From NCBI GenBank assembly GCA_035310985.1, contig DATGDH010000072.1, positions 111,781 to 175,780 of the forward strand: 64,000 nt of DNA, given 5' to 3'. A model generated the notes under the pieces. That model was given only the letters and a program-made list of their open reading frames with translations, was not told the DNA's origin and ran no database searches. Source of the stretch: DAHVFK01 sp035310985. GTDB lineage: Bacteria; Pseudomonadota; Gammaproteobacteria; Burkholderiales; SG8-39. Position 1 is the stretch's first letter. Every line of letters starts with the position of its first letter. Positions 27,754-35,712 of the stretch are shown piece after piece. The position numbers were made by a program, and so were the translations under genes.

Positions 27754-28572
27754 GTGGCTAAGAGTCCAGACACCGAAGCGCTAGCGCAGGAGCTGCTGGC
27801 GCTGCACGAAACGGGCGGCACTGTCGCGCCGTTCAGCGAGCGCTATGCGCAGCTCTCCGCAGCCACCGGCTACGCGGCGGCGGCCCGGCTGCACGCGCTA
27901 CGCCTCGCGCGCGGGTGGCGGCCGGTGGGTCGCAAGATCGGCTTCACGAACCGAACCATCTGGCCGCGCTACGGCGTCTTCGAGCCGATGTGGGGCACGA
28001 TCTACGACCGCACGCTGATTCGCGCCCAGGGCGGGCATGCGACAGTGCCGCTCACGGGCCTCGCGCAGCCCCGCATCGAGCCGGAGATCTGCTTCGGCCT
28101 GCGCGCGACGCCGCCCCTGACGCACGACGCCGCGGCCCTGCTCGGGGCGATCGATTGGGTCGCGCACGCCATCGAGATCGTGCAGTGCCACCACCCCGGG
28201 TGGCAACTCAAGATCGCCGATTGCACCGCTGACAACGGGCTGCACGGGCGCCTCGTGCTCGGCACGCGTGTTCCGGTGCGCGAGCTGCCCGATCTTGCCG
28301 AACGTCTGCCCACGCTCGAGGTCGAGCTGCGCAAGGGAGGGACGGTCGTAGACCGCGGCAGCGGTGCCAATGTTCTCGGTAGTCCGCTCGAGGCGCTCGC
28401 CTATCTGGTGGAGGTGCTTTCGCGGCAGTCGGCCGCGCCGGCGGCGCTCGCGGCGGGGGAAATCGTCACCACCGGCACGCTGACCGATGCGCATCCGGTC
28501 GCCCCCGGCGAGCGCTGGAGTACTGCCTTCGCGGGTCTGCCGCTCCTGGGCCTGGTCGTGGACTTCACGTGA
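27754..28572 (+). CDS. FAH-family 2-keto-4-pentenoate hydratase-like enzyme
   Basis: Member of the fumarylacetoacetate hydrolase superfamily, hydratase/decarboxylase branch (MhpD/HpaH-like). The GTG at 27754 (MAKSPDTEALAQELLALHET) gives 272 residues. Family features are GRKIGFTNRTIWPRYGV near residue 67, the acidic metal site IEPEICFGL, the ADNGLHGRLVLG segment, and TGTLTDAHPVAPGERW near the C-terminus. The upstream open frame adds residues without homology and would cross the -10 box. The stop overlaps the next gene as GTGA. The substrate is unknown. Confidence 0.82.
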   Translation: MAKSPDTEALAQELLALHETGGTVAPFSERYAQLSAATGYAAAARLHALRLARGWRPVGRKIGFTNRTIWPRYGVFEPMWGTIYDRTLIRAQGGHATVPLTGLAQPRIEPEICFGLRATPPLTHDAAALLGAIDWVAHAIEIVQCHHPGWQLKIADCTADNGLHGRLVLGTRVPVRELPDLAERLPTLEVELRKGGTVVDRGSGANVLGSPLEALAYLVEVLSRQSAAPAALAAGEIVTTGTLTDAHPVAPGERWSTAFAGLPLLGLVVDFT

Positions 28573-29765
28573 CGCGTCCGCTCGAGGGCTTCACCGTCGT
28601 CGCGCTCGAGCAGGTGATCGCCGGGCCCTTTGCCACGCGCCAGCTCGCCGAACTCGGCGCGCGCGTGATCAAGATCGAGCGCCCGGGGAGCGGCGACGCG
28701 GCGCGTGGCTACGACGCCACCGTCAAAGGGCTGTCGTCGCATTTCGTTTGGGTGAACCGCTCCAAGGAGAGCCTCGCGCTCGACGTCAAGCATCCGCAGG
28801 CAAAGCCGATTCTCGACAAGCTGGTCGCGCGTGCGGACGTGTTCCTGCAGAACCTCGCACCGGGCGCGGTCGAGCGGCTCGGCCTCGGCGCGACGGAGCT
28901 GCGCGCGCGGCACCCCCAGCTCGTGTGGTGCGGCATCTCGGGCTACGGTCCCGCGGGCCCCTACGCGGAGAAGAAGGCCTACGATCTGCTGGTGCAGTGC
29001 GAGGCGGGGCTGTTGTCGGTGACCGGCACGGAGGACGCCCCTGCCAAGGCCGGCATCCCGGTGGCCGACATCGCCGCCGGCATGTACGCCTGCGCCTCGA
29101 TCCTCGCCGCGCTGCTGCGCCGCACCCGCGACGGGGGCGGGGCGACAATCGACGTCACGATGTTCGAGGCCCTAGGTGAATGGATGGGCTTTCCCGCGTA
29201 CTTCAGCCACTACAGCGGCAGCGCGCCGCCGCGCCGCGGGGCTTACCACGCGACCATCGTGCCGTACGGGCCGTTCCATGCGGGCGACGGCGGTACGGTT
29301 TTCCTGAGCATTCAGAACGACCGTGAGTTCGCGCGCTTCTGCGAGACGGTGCTCGGCGAGCCGGCGCTCGCTGCCGACCCGCGCTTCGCGACCGGGCCGG
29401 CGCGCTACGCCAACCGCGAGGCGACCCACGCAGCGATCGAGCGGGTGTTCGCAACGCTTACCGCAGCGCAGGTCATCGAACGCCTGGAAGCCGCAGGCAT
29501 CGCCAACGCGCGCCTGAACACGATGGAGCAGTTCTGGAACCATCAGCAGCTCGCGGCACGCAAGCGCTGGACGAAAGTGGATTCGCCGGGCGGCGCGATC
29601 GACGCGCTCCTGCCGCCGTTCAACCTGTCGGATTTCGCACCTCGCATGGACCCCGTGCCGGACGTCGGCGAGCACAGCGGAGCCCTGCTGGCCGAGTTGG
29701 GCTACGACGAGGCGCAAATCGCGCGACTCGCCGCCGCCGGGGTCGTCAGCCTTTCGGGCGACTGA
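28569..29765 (+). CDS. CaiB/BaiF-family (class III) CoA-transferase
   Basis: 398-residue CoA-transferase of the formyl-CoA transferase family. Seen are the N-terminal EQVIAGPFATRQLAELGARV with IKIERPGSGD, NRSKESLALDVKHP, and the presumed catalytic Asp139 in KKAYDLLVQCEAG; the C-terminal domain includes FLSIQNDREFARFC. It is translationally coupled to the FAH-type gene (GTGA), so the two probably act on the same acid and its CoA ester. Which acid is not known. Its 3' end overlaps the convergent DGQHR gene by 20 bases. Confidence 0.88.
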   Translation: MTRPLEGFTVVALEQVIAGPFATRQLAELGARVIKIERPGSGDAARGYDATVKGLSSHFVWVNRSKESLALDVKHPQAKPILDKLVARADVFLQNLAPGAVERLGLGATELRARHPQLVWCGISGYGPAGPYAEKKAYDLLVQCEAGLLSVTGTEDAPAKAGIPVADIAAGMYACASILAALLRRTRDGGGATIDVTMFEALGEWMGFPAYFSHYSGSAPPRRGAYHATIVPYGPFHAGDGGTVFLSIQNDREFARFCETVLGEPALAADPRFATGPARYANREATHAAIERVFATLTAAQVIERLEAAGIANARLNTMEQFWNHQQLAARKRWTKVDSPGGAIDALLPPFNLSDFAPRMDPVPDVGEHSGALLAELGYDEAQIARLAAAGVVSLSGD

Positions 29766-30867
29766 CTTCGATCTTCGCGGCGCGAGCGAGGTCTCGGTGG
29801 ATGCGTGCCACACGCTCCACCTCGCCCTTGGCCGCGAAGCGCTCGTAGAAGCCGTCGTCGCGAAATTCGCGCGCCAAGTCGCTCCAGGCCGCGAGACGCT
29901 GCTCCCAGCGCGCCGTCCGTCCTTGCTCGGGCTCGGCATCCTCGCGCGCCAGGTCGGCGCACACCCTGATGAGGGCCTTGATGGTCACGGGCTTGGTGAC
30001 CATGTAGCCCTCCTTGCCCCAGGCGTCGCCCCACGCCGTGCGCGCCGCCTTGAGGAAATCGCGTATCACCGCGTAATAGCGCGGCACCTCGTGCGCGCTC
30101 CCGCCTGAAACCTGGATGCTGCGCCAGCGACCGCGCACCCAGCGGTGCAGTTCGTTGAACAGCTCGGCCTGCAGGATCCACTTGTCGCGTTGGCTACGTC
30201 CCCCGAGCCGGTTGATCCGGTAGCGCAGCGGGCTGTCGCCTTCGCTGTAGAGCTTTTCGACCAGCCGCGCGGCGAATTTGCGGTCCGGCGCCGCCCACGA
30301 GACCTGCTCGTACAGGTCGACTAGGTGGCTCTTGTTGATGCGCGTGGGCGTCGAATTGATGATGACGAACATCTCGGCCGCGAAATCCTCGCTGCGGCCG
30401 TCGAAAATGATGCACGGGACATTGATCGTTTCGGCTTCCTGCGGCCTGTCCTGAAGGTAGAAATGCAGCGCCGCGAGGCGGTGCTGGCCGTCGATGATCA
30501 AATACTTGGAGCTCGGCTCAGTCAGGCTGCCGACGCCCCCCTCGCCGCCCGGTCGAAATGCGAGCCGCTCGGAGGTGAACAGGAGCACGGTGCCCGGTAT
30601 CGGGGGCTGCGTGACGGCGGTCTCATAGAAATTGCGTAGCGCCTTCACCTTGGCGCGCGACAGCGCGCGCTGGAAGGCCTCGTCCGTGCGCTCGATCTTG
30701 GCGATGAATTGCGCGACATCGTCGTCGTGCGCGATGCGCCCCGGGGCGATATCCTCGCCCTCGCCGTAGAAGCGGCTGATGAAACGCACCCTTGAGAGCA
30801 GGTCGCGCGCCCTGTAGCTGGCGAAATAGAAAATGCCGTCCTTTTGCCGAATTTGCGTCGCGTGCAC
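29746..30867 (-). CDS. DGQHR-domain protein, orphan
   Basis: 373 residues, GTG start behind a good GGGAGGG ribosome site. The diagnostic motif KYLIIDGQHRLAALHFY (DGQHR at residues 126-130) and the following IINSTPTRINKSHLVDLYE define the DGQHR family, related to ParB/Srx-like folds and to DndB, the regulator of DNA phosphorothioation clusters. No dnd, dpd, restriction or transposase gene is nearby. The C-terminal half (RYYAVIRDFLKAARTAWG onward) is helical and charged. The molecular function is not established. Confidence 0.8.
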   Translation of the reverse strand: MHATQIRQKDGIFYFASYRARDLLSRVRFISRFYGEGEDIAPGRIAHDDDVAQFIAKIERTDEAFQRALSRAKVKALRNFYETAVTQPPIPGTVLLFTSERLAFRPGGEGGVGSLTEPSSKYLIIDGQHRLAALHFYLQDRPQEAETINVPCIIFDGRSEDFAAEMFVIINSTPTRINKSHLVDLYEQVSWAAPDRKFAARLVEKLYSEGDSPLRYRINRLGGRSQRDKWILQAELFNELHRWVRGRWRSIQVSGGSAHEVPRYYAVIRDFLKAARTAWGDAWGKEGYMVTKPVTIKALIRVCADLAREDAEPEQGRTARWEQRLAAWSDLAREFRDDGFYERFAAKGEVERVARIHRDLARAAKIEVSRPKG

Positions 30868-30927
30868 GACCGTCCCTCCCTCGTTTTTCTTCCTACCGCA
30901 GGCGTAGCCCGGGAATATACCCGACTA

Positions 30928-30960
30928 GGGGGGGATTTGAGGGGGATTGGCCCGGGGGGG
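30928..30960 (+). repeat. G-rich tract with G-quadruplex potential
   Basis: In the 98-base gap between two minus-strand genes, the plus strand has runs of 7, 5, 2 and 7 guanines (GGGGGGG at 30928, GGGGG at 30941, GG at 30949, GGGGGGG at 30954). Splitting the long runs allows four G-triplets. It lies just upstream of the DGQHR gene's ribosome site region and just past the DUF1223 stop. A short GGCCC/GGGCC hairpin (30949-30962) overlaps it. Confidence 0.5.
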
Positions 30961-30965
30961 CCGCC

Positions 30966-31754
30966 CTAGCCCGGGCAGGCCGGCAGCATGAGGGCCTGTA
31001 AGACTTCGGCGCTGCGCCGGTCCTGGACGAAGGCCGCGATGCCTGCATTCGACAGAGAGGCGCCGGCAAGCAGCGCCAAGTCGCGCTTCGCCGACACGTA
31101 ACCATCGGGGCCGAAATCGAACGGCCCGGCCAGGTCGACCACGACGAAATCGTGCGTCAGCCTCCGGCCCTTGTTTTCGCCGCCTTGCACCCGGGAGACG
31201 AGCCGGCTCGCGTAGGAGGCAAGGTAGAGCGCTAGGCCCGAGGACTCGCGCGTACCGGTCAGCTTCGCTTGCGCCTCGACCGAGAGGGCGTCCCGGCGCG
31301 ATTGCGTGGCCGAGAGCCGGATTGCGGCCCGGGCGGGCTGCGCGTTGATGCGAGCCAGCTGCTCGTCGAACGCCCCGGAGCCCCAGGCCCGAAAATCTTT
31401 CCCCTGCAACAAAACCTGCGGCGTGTAGACGAAGGAGGCGCGCCGCAACGCGGCGAACTCGCGCTGGCGCAGCGAGAAGCCGCGCCTGGCGAACGGATCG
31501 CTCAAGCCGAGGCCGTCCCAGTAGTCCACGTGCAACGCGAGCGGCACCACCGAGCCCTTCGCACCGGGCTTACCGAGCGTGGACAGCCATCGGTCGGCCG
31601 GCGGGCAGCTGCTGCAGCCCTCCGACGTGTACAGCTCGACCAGCGCGTTGGTGCGGTTATGCGTCTGTGCGCTGCACTGCCAGGCCACCGCGGGTGCGGC
31701 CAGCGTGCAGGCAACCAACGCCGCCAGCGAGCGGGTAGCGAGGTTTGAACTCAT
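30966..31754 (-). CDS. DUF1223 secreted thioredoxin-like protein
   Basis: 262 residues with a signal peptide (SLAALVACTLAAPAVA, cleavage near residue 24) and the DUF1223 core ALVELYTSEGCSSCPPADRW, in which CSSC is a CxxC redox motif, followed by PLALHVDYWDGLGLSDPF and YTPQVLLQG. The family is predicted to have a thioredoxin-like fold and act in the periplasm; its role is not known. It lies 72 bases after glrR on the same strand. Confidence 0.85.
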   Translation of the reverse strand: MSSNLATRSLAALVACTLAAPAVAWQCSAQTHNRTNALVELYTSEGCSSCPPADRWLSTLGKPGAKGSVVPLALHVDYWDGLGLSDPFARRGFSLRQREFAALRRASFVYTPQVLLQGKDFRAWGSGAFDEQLARINAQPARAAIRLSATQSRRDALSVEAQAKLTGTRESSGLALYLASYASRLVSRVQGGENKGRRLTHDFVVVDLAGPFDFGPDGYVSAKRDLALLAGASLSNAGIAAFVQDRRSAEVLQALMLPACPG

Positions 31755-31826
31755 AGACCCCAGCCATCTGTCGGGCGGGGTCGCGTCCGGCTTACAGGCG
31801 CACCCCCGCGCCGCGCGTACCGCGCT

Positions 31827-33185
31827 TCAGTGCAGCTGGGCCGCGCCCTTGAACATGCCCGGCTCGAGCGCATGGCGCTCGAGCAAGCGATAGAACTCCG
31901 TGCGATTGCGCCCGGCGAGCCTGGCTGCCTGAGTGACATTGCCGCTGGTGATCTTCAGGATCCGCACCAGGTAGTCGCGCTCGAAGGCGCGACGCGCCTC
32001 GTCAAGCGGCGTGAGGCTCGAGTCGCGCGCGTCGAGCGCCTGGTTGACCAGCGACGCCGGTACCACCTCCGTGGCCGACAGCGCCACCGATTGCTCGATC
32101 ACGTTCAGCAGCTGGCGCACGTTGCCGGGCCAGGACGCGGACACCAGCCGCTGCATCGCCTCCGGCGAGAAGGCAAGCCGCGGGCGCCCGTAACGCTCGG
32201 CCATGCGCTCGAGGAAGTGGCTGGCGAGCAGCGGGATGTCTTCGCGACGTTCGGCGAGGGCGGGCAGGGAGAGCTTGACGACGTTCAGGCGGTAATAGAG
32301 GTCTTCACGGAATTCGCCTGCGGCGATGCGCTCCTCGAGCCGGCGATGCGTCGCGGAGATGATGCGTACGTCGACCGCCACCGCCTCGTTCGATCCGACC
32401 GGCCTGACGACCCGCTCCTCGAGCGCACGCAGCAGCTTGACCTGGATCGCGAGCGGCATGTCGCCGACCTCGTCGAGGAAGAGCGTCCCGCCCTGCGCGG
32501 CCTGAAACAGGCCGCGGCGGTCCTGCGTGGCGCCGGTGAAAGACCCCTTTCTGTGACCAAACAGCTCGGATTCGAGCAACCCCTCGGGGATTGCGCTGCA
32601 GTTCACCGCGACGAATGGAGCGCCGGAACGCCGGCTCGAACGGTGAATCGCACGCGCCAGCAGCTCCTTTCCGGTCCCGCTCTGGCCGTAAATGCACACG
32701 CTCGCGTCCGATGCGGCGACCCGCCGCGCCTGCGCGAGCAGGTCCTCCATCGCCGGGGAGCGCGTAATGATGCCCGCGCGCCAGTCCTCTCCCTGGCCGC
32801 CGGCAGGCGGGCTGGAGAGCCGCAACGCATCCGACACGGTATCGAGCAGCAGCTTGCTGTCGAACGGCTTGGTAAGAAAGCTGAACACGCCTCGGCGGGT
32901 CGCAGCGACCGCTTCGGGGATCGTGCCGTGCGCGGTCAGGATCACGACCGGCAGCGAGGGCGCGTGGCGATGGATCGCGTCGAACAGCGCGAGCCCGTCC
33001 ATGCCTTGCATGCGCAGGTCGGTGATCACGAGCTGAGGGCGCGACACGGCGAGGCTGGCGAGCGCGCTCTCGCCGGAATCGGCGGTCGCCACCGCATAGC
33101 CCGCCGCGGAAAGACGCATCGCGATCAGTTGCAGCAGGTCCTTGTCGTCGTCGACCAGCAGGATTTTGGGGGCGTCGGAACTCAT
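31827..33185 (-). CDS. glrR: Sigma54-dependent response regulator GlrR (QseF)
   Basis: NtrC-family activator of 452 residues: receiver domain (DDD 12-14, phospho-acceptor Asp56 in VITDLR, Lys106), AAA+ domain with Walker A GQSGTGKE (167-174) and Walker B GGTLFLDEVGD, and a C-terminal Fis-type helix-turn-helix (GNVTQAARLAGRNRTEFYRL). The sigma54-contacting loop reads GSFTGA (214-219) where GAFTGA is usual. It overlaps qseG as ATGA in the order glrK-qseG-glrR, as in enterobacteria. In E. coli this system activates the small RNA gene glmY; the target here is unknown. Confidence 0.93.
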   Translation of the reverse strand: MSSDAPKILLVDDDKDLLQLIAMRLSAAGYAVATADSGESALASLAVSRPQLVITDLRMQGMDGLALFDAIHRHAPSLPVVILTAHGTIPEAVAATRRGVFSFLTKPFDSKLLLDTVSDALRLSSPPAGGQGEDWRAGIITRSPAMEDLLAQARRVAASDASVCIYGQSGTGKELLARAIHRSSRRSGAPFVAVNCSAIPEGLLESELFGHRKGSFTGATQDRRGLFQAAQGGTLFLDEVGDMPLAIQVKLLRALEERVVRPVGSNEAVAVDVRIISATHRRLEERIAAGEFREDLYYRLNVVKLSLPALAERREDIPLLASHFLERMAERYGRPRLAFSPEAMQRLVSASWPGNVRQLLNVIEQSVALSATEVVPASLVNQALDARDSSLTPLDEARRAFERDYLVRILKITSGNVTQAARLAGRNRTEFYRLLERHALEPGMFKGAAQLH

Positions 33186-33679
33186 GGTGTTGTCTCCGGT
33201 TGGCGCACGGCCTCCTCGCGCCTGATTATGCCGCGTTCGATGGACTTGAATGCATCGAGTTGCTTCTGCAGCGCTTCTTCGCGCTTCTGACCCTCGCGCG
33301 CGAGACGCTCGTTCTCCTGTGCAAGGCGCTGGCGCTCCGCGATCTCGCTGGTGAGCAGGACCGCGAAGCTGCAGTAGGGCGACCGGCTTTCCTGCCTCGC
33401 CAGCGGCTTGAGCAGCGCCAGCGCGTGGCCTTCATCGCGGAGCGGGTCCGGCAAGGTCGTCAGCATGGCCGCGAGCCGCAGGCGGTTTGCGTCGCTCGGT
33501 TCGCGTCGATAATCGCGCTTCGCACGCTCGAGCGCCTGTCGCTGGGTGTCGACGGGTGCCCGCGACGCCGTCACGGTCTCGGACGTGATGCGGCTCACGT
33601 CGGTAGATTCACGCGCCTGGGGCGACAGCAGCGCACAACCCCCGAGCATCGTTGCGAGCGCCACGGCGAGCCGCTTCAC
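33182..33679 (-). CDS. qseG: Outer-membrane lipoprotein QseG-like
   Basis: 165 residues with a lipobox MLGGC (Cys15) after a short hydrophobic signal peptide. The middle contains a helical region with SPYCSFAVLLTSEIAERQRL and a long charged coiled coil (ERLAREGQKREEALQKQLD). Position and 4-base overlaps with both glrK and glrR match YfhG/QseG, which in E. coli binds the sensor GlrK in the periplasm and tunes its activity. Sequence similarity in such lipoproteins is low, so the assignment leans on context. Confidence 0.75.
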   Translation of the reverse strand: MKRLAVALATMLGGCALLSPQARESTDVSRITSETVTASRAPVDTQRQALERAKRDYRREPSDANRLRLAAMLTTLPDPLRDEGHALALLKPLARQESRSPYCSFAVLLTSEIAERQRLAQENERLAREGQKREEALQKQLDAFKSIERGIIRREEAVRQPETTP

Positions 33680-35154
33680 GCCGCCTCCGCGATGGCTGCG
33701 GCCGTCCTGTGCGGCAGCGTTACCTGGAAGTGGCCCCCGCGCGCGCCCGCCACCACATCGATGCGCCCGCCGTGAGCCTCGACGTACTCGCGCGCGATGG
33801 CGAGGCCGAGCCCACTGCCCTCCACGCGACCGCTTGCTTGGGCGCGACCGCGGTAGAAGCTGTCGAAGATCGATTCACGCTCCTCGGATGGCACGCCCGG
33901 TCCCGAATCTATCACTTCGATCGTGGCCTCTCCGTCGCGCGCACGCGCGAGCACGGAGATGGTACCGCCCTCGGGCGTGAACTTCACGGCATTGCCCAAT
34001 AGGTTATCGACGATGGAGCGCAGCTTTTCGGCGTCGGCAAGCAGGATCACCGGCTCGAGCTCCAGCGCCAGGCGCTGGTGCTTGGCGCGCGCGGCGAGCT
34101 GATGGGCGCGCGCGGCCTCGCGCACCAACTCTTGCAGCGCCACGGGCTTCGCGTCAAGCGAAGCCGCCGCGCGCAGCGCGCGCTGGTAGTCGAGCAGGTC
34201 CTCGATCATGCGCTGCAGCTTCAGGCTGTTGTCGCGCATGATGGCGACCACCTGTCGCTGCGCCGGCGCCAATGGACCGGCCACCTCGTCGTTCAGCAGC
34301 TCGGCACCCTCCCGAAGGGCAGTCAACGGGGTCTTGAGCTCATGAGACAGGTTGCGCAGGAAACGGTTCTTCTCGGCTTCCAGCTCGGTCAGACGCCGGC
34401 GCAGCCAGTCCAGCCGTTCGCCCAGAAACTGCAGGTCGGCCGGACCGTGCACTTTGATCGGGCGTGAAAAGTCGGCCCCGCCAAGCTGCCGAATCGACGC
34501 GTCCAACTGGGCGATAGGCCTCACGATGAAGCGCGTCAGGGCTAGCGCGATAGCGAGCGCAAGCGCTGTGCTGAAGATTACTAGGAGGATCAGGCGCTGT
34601 TGCACCGTCTCCGCGTTGGCGCGTAGACGCTCGACCTCGCGGTCGGCCACCAGATAGCTGATGGCGAGCGTCTGATATGCATCCTCGGCGAGCTGCCCCG
34701 TCTTGTCCGCGACCGCGCGCGGATCGAGTACCGGCCGCGGGTCGGCACTCAACTGATCGTACAGCGCCTGCTCCTCTTCGACTGTCCGATTGAGCGCGCT
34801 GAGCTGCGCGCGGTCAAGCGGCAGCCGTGCCAGCTCGCCTGCGACCTGCTTGAAGGTCGCGTGCACCTTGGTAAAGTCATCCAGCAACTCCTTGTCCGAG
34901 GTAAGCGCAATCTGCTGCGCCAGGCGCTCGATCGATCCGATGCGGTTCACGAGCGAACGACTGGCGCGGGCCGCACGAGCGGCATTGAATACCGCATTGC
35001 CACTTTGCTTGGCGAGGCGCTCCGTGTGCCAGGCCGAGTAGGCGAGTGCACCGACGAGCGGTAGGGCCACCAGCGTGAAGCCGGCGAGCAGCAGCCCCAG
35101 AAACGAGCGCGGGTAGGGAAGCGCGGTGCCTGCGGGAGGGCCACTAGCACTCAT
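33676..35154 (-). CDS. glrK: Sensor histidine kinase GlrK (QseE)
   Basis: 492-residue membrane kinase: transmembrane helix ~19-39, periplasmic helical sensor (~40-185), second helix ~187-210, HAMP (FIVRPIAQLDASIRQLGGADF), dimerisation domain with His271 in NLSHELKTPLTALREGAELL, and HATPase domain (DNLLGNAVKFTPEGG, DSGPGV, GSGLGLAIAREYVEAHGG). It heads the operon with qseG and glrR. Its start is only 42 bases from the divergent folA start, with overlapping -10 elements between them. Confidence 0.92.
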   Translation of the reverse strand: MSASGPPAGTALPYPRSFLGLLLAGFTLVALPLVGALAYSAWHTERLAKQSGNAVFNAARAARASRSLVNRIGSIERLAQQIALTSDKELLDDFTKVHATFKQVAGELARLPLDRAQLSALNRTVEEEQALYDQLSADPRPVLDPRAVADKTGQLAEDAYQTLAISYLVADREVERLRANAETVQQRLILLVIFSTALALAIALALTRFIVRPIAQLDASIRQLGGADFSRPIKVHGPADLQFLGERLDWLRRRLTELEAEKNRFLRNLSHELKTPLTALREGAELLNDEVAGPLAPAQRQVVAIMRDNSLKLQRMIEDLLDYQRALRAAASLDAKPVALQELVREAARAHQLAARAKHQRLALELEPVILLADAEKLRSIVDNLLGNAVKFTPEGGTISVLARARDGEATIEVIDSGPGVPSEERESIFDSFYRGRAQASGRVEGSGLGLAIAREYVEAHGGRIDVVAGARGGHFQVTLPHRTAAAIAEAA

Positions 35155-35157
35155 ATG

Positions 35158-35165
35158 CCTATAAT
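35158..35165. promoter_or_regulatory. Overlapping divergent -10 boxes of folA and glrK
   Basis: On the plus strand TATAAT (35160-35165) is a perfect -10 for folA, about 31 bases before its ATG. On the minus strand the same bases read TATAGG (35158-35163), a plausible -10 for glrK with a TTGCAG -35 candidate 15 bases upstream, placing glrK transcription almost at its ATG. No good -35 is seen for folA. Confidence 0.45.
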
Positions 35166-35196
35166 TTCATGCAAACTTCTGCAAGGGACAGGACAG

Positions 35197-35712
35197 ATGT
35201 CACGAACCCGAAATGATGCCCCAAAGGTCACGCAGCTCTTCCTGATTGCCGCGGTGGCAAGCAACGGCGTGATCGGGGCGGCTGGTGGGCTGCCGTGGCA
35301 CTTGCCGGAAGATCTGAAGCATTTCAAGGCATTGACCTCCGGGCATCCGGTCATCATGGGACGACGCACCTGGGAGTCGCTCGGCAAGGCGCTCCCCGGG
35401 CGAGAAAACATCGTCGTGACGCGCAACCCCGATTATGAGGCCCCGGGCGCCAGCATTGCATCTTCGCTCGGCGCCGCGCTCGCGCTGTGCGCCGATGCGT
35501 CCAGCGCGTTCGTGATCGGCGGCGGCGAACTGTACAGCGAGGCGCTAGCGTGCGCCGACGTCCTGCTACTCACCGAGATTCAGCGCGCTTTCGAGGGTGA
35601 CGCGCGCTTTCCGGAGTTCGATCGTCACGAATGGCGGGAAGTCGACCGCCGCCCGCATACCACCGCGGGCGGCCTGAGATTTTATTTCGTCCGCTACGAG
35701 CGCGCTTGTTAG
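35197..35712 (+). CDS. folA: Dihydrofolate reductase
   Basis: NADPH-dependent reduction of dihydrofolate to tetrahydrofolate. The start MSRTRNDAPKVTQLFLIAAV (35197) gives 171 residues; the frame is open upstream, but that ATG would lie across the -10 box. Motifs are VASNGVIGAAGGLPWHLPEDLKHF (Met20-loop region and catalytic Asp/Glu), VIMGRRTWESLG, NIVVTRNPDY and FVIGGGELY. The TAG stop shares four bases (TTAG) with the stop of the convergent ornithine decarboxylase gene. No thyA is adjacent. Confidence 0.95.
   Translation: MSRTRNDAPKVTQLFLIAAVASNGVIGAAGGLPWHLPEDLKHFKALTSGHPVIMGRRTWESLGKALPGRENIVVTRNPDYEAPGASIASSLGAALALCADASSAFVIGGGELYSEALACADVLLLTEIQRAFEGDARFPEFDRHEWREVDRRPHTTAGGLRFYFVRYERAC

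Noticed and set aside
27754..28572. Start of the FAH-family gene at 27661
   Set aside because: That start would place the TACAAT promoter element inside the gene and adds 31 residues without similarity; GTG at 27754 fits the family N-terminus.
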